Positions 63,108 through 64,000 of a stretch of DNA of 64,000 nt are shown one piece after another. The stretch comes from Labilithrix sp. (GTDB taxonomy: Bacteria; Myxococcota_A; Polyangia; Polyangiales; Polyangiaceae). The DNA is taken from contig JAHBWD010000042.1 of assembly GCA_019637175.1 (NCBI GenBank), positions 1 through 64,000 on the forward strand, read 5' to 3'. Numbering within the stretch: the stretch's first letter is position 1; each line of letters begins with the position of its first letter. The notes below the pieces were generated by a model. The model searched no databases. It saw only the letters and a program-made list of their open reading frames with translations, and was not told where the DNA came from. A program made the position numbers and the translations under genes.

Positions 63108-64000
63108 TTAGCGGCGATCTGGGGGGTAGGCGCGGCGCCAGGGGGCGCGGGTCCAGCGGAGCCAGAAGAGCGCGGCGCCGATGGTCGTCTCGGCGATGAA
63201 GCCGATCCAGCCGCCGAGGGCGCCGAGGCCGAGGCGCTTGCCGAGGAAGTACGCCGCGGTCGGGACGCACGCCCAGATGATCGCGATGCCGATGAGGGCC
63301 GCGATGCGCACGTCCTTCGCGCCGCGGAGCGCGCCGCGGAGCACGATGTTCACCGCGTCGAGCACCTGGAAGATCGCGGCGACGAGGAGAAGCCGGCGCG
63401 CGATCGCCACGACGCCGGGATCGTCGGAGAAGAAGCCCGCGACGAGCCCACCGCCGATCGCGAAGACGAGACCCCACGCGGCCATGAAGCCGACCGCGAG
63501 CTTCATCGCGCTCTTGACCACCGCGTCGGCGCCGGCGAGGCTCCGCCGTCCGAGCGACGTGCCGATCATCACGCTCGCCGCCTCCGCGATCGCCACGCCG
63601 GGTAAGAACGAGACCCGGATGACGTTGAGCGCGATCTGGTGGCCGGCGATCTCGGTCTTGCCGATGCTGCCGAGCACCGCCGTGAAGGTCGTGAACGCGA
63701 GCATCTCCGCGCCGAACTGGAGACCCGTGGGCACGCCGAGCTCGGCGACGTCGCGCGTCGCCTTGCGGAACGAGAGGCGCGCGCCTTCGGAAGGCGAGGT
63801 CGCGTTCGCGCGCCGCTCGCTCCTGAGGAGGAGCCAGCCCATCACCGCGAGCTCGAGGGTCTCGGTGAGCGCCGTCGAGTAGCCTCCGCCGCGCACGCCG
63901 AGGGCGGGGAGCCCGAAGCGCCCGTAGATGAGGCCCCAGGCGAACACCGCGTTGAACGCGTTGCCCGCGATGCCGACGATCATGGGGCTCCGCGAGTCGC
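63108..64000 (-). CDS. MATE-family multidrug efflux transporter, 5' end outside the window
   Basis: At least 297 residues from the right edge; upstream of the internal ATG at 63983 the frame continues as DSRSPMIVGIAGNAFN, so the start lies beyond 64000. MATE features include NAFNAVFAWGLIYGRFGLPAL, GVPTGLQFGAEMLAFTTFTA, VLGSIGKTEIAGHQIALNV and a second-half repeat ending with LGGWIGFIAETTIGAAL. These transporters export cationic compounds in exchange for Na+ or H+. Confidence 0.92.
   Translation of the reverse strand, partial: DSRSPMIVGIAGNAFNAVFAWGLIYGRFGLPALGVRGGGYSTALTETLELAVMGWLLLRSERRANATSPSEGARLSFRKATRDVAELGVPTGLQFGAEMLAFTTFTAVLGSIGKTEIAGHQIALNVIRVSFLPGVAIAEAASVMIGTSLGRRSLAGADAVVKSAMKLAVGFMAAWGLVFAIGGGLVAGFFSDDPGVVAIARRLLLVAAIFQVLDAVNIVLRGALRGAKDVRIAALIGIAIIWACVPTAAYFLGKRLGLGALGGWIGFIAETTIGAALFWLRWTRAPWRRAYPPDRR

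Noticed and set aside
62844..63605. Plus-strand frames crossing the hairpin array and the MATE gene
   Set aside because: They translate inverted repeats and antisense of the transporter; no domain and no start signals.

Overview
The window is about 64 kb of very GC-rich bacterial DNA from a deltaproteobacterial-type organism, most likely a myxobacterium (Myxococcota, Polyangia or a relative). The reasons are a MYXO-CTERM-like C-terminal anchor at 61368-62801, several Hanks-type Ser/Thr kinases (two fused to formylglycine-generating-enzyme-like domains), many secreted lipoproteins with low-complexity tails, FHA and sigma-54 regulators, and tightly packed genes on both strands. The species is inference; no rRNA or marker gene is present.

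Left end (1-6020) is a degraded accessory patch. A Cys-rich lipoprotein gene (428-1402) is followed by a wrecked gene for a kelch/BNR-type beta-propeller protein with a C-terminal IPT/TIG domain. An intact IS66-family element (1701-4196, with 27-bp imperfect inverted repeats and a perfect 8-bp target duplication GGGGAGGG) has split that gene. Removing the element rejoins the two halves in frame. The gene also carries an in-frame stop and two frameshifts. Between the tnpC stop codon and the left inverted repeat the IS holds tRNA-derived segments (Thr-CGU-like and Cys-GCA-like). A truncated DNA-clamp-like gene fused to the tail of a LamG gene, and an intact tRNA-Leu(UAA), close this patch.

6089-20712: outer-membrane and surface genes (beta-barrel proteins, double-FHA protein, thrombospondin-type-3 protein, a striking Trp/Gly-rich lipoprotein, an Ala/Gly/Phe-rich lipoprotein, an M1 aminopeptidase lipoprotein), a PhoD-like phosphatase, and an MscS channel translationally coupled to a cation/H+ antiporter-like protein. 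20843-24741: a CxxCH-containing PD40 lipoprotein, a MoxR/RavA ATPase and TsaB.

24787-30125 is the most interesting block. It is a five-gene, tightly overlapping operon: a DUF692/MNIO multinuclear-iron oxidase, a small nucleotidyltransferase, a TIGR04222-type membrane protein whose C-terminus ends in regularly spaced Cys within Ser- and Gly-runs, an unrecognised 431-residue protein, and a TauD-like Fe(II)/2-oxoglutarate oxygenase fused to a helix-turn-helix. I read this as a candidate peptide- or protein-modification system acting on a membrane-anchored Cys-repeat tail.

30171-39192: three lipoproteins and an esterase-like phytase-domain protein, Lon protease, a membrane HExxH/TPR protein, a ferredoxin and a sigma-54 activator. 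39209-46383 (minus strand): a giant 1306-residue lipoprotein, a FadL-type outer-membrane transporter, a response regulator and a fatty-acid desaturase, possibly a lipid-uptake and lipid-modification unit. 46454-54014: prolyl oligopeptidase, a divergent kinase, the GspD secretin, tRNA-Phe(GAA), a gamma-glutamylcyclotransferase-like protein and an FMN reductase. 54135-64000: two tandem kinase-FGE fusions, a third kinase, an SRAP/YedK protein, a MYXO-CTERM protein, an array of strong hairpins, and a MATE transporter cut by the window end.
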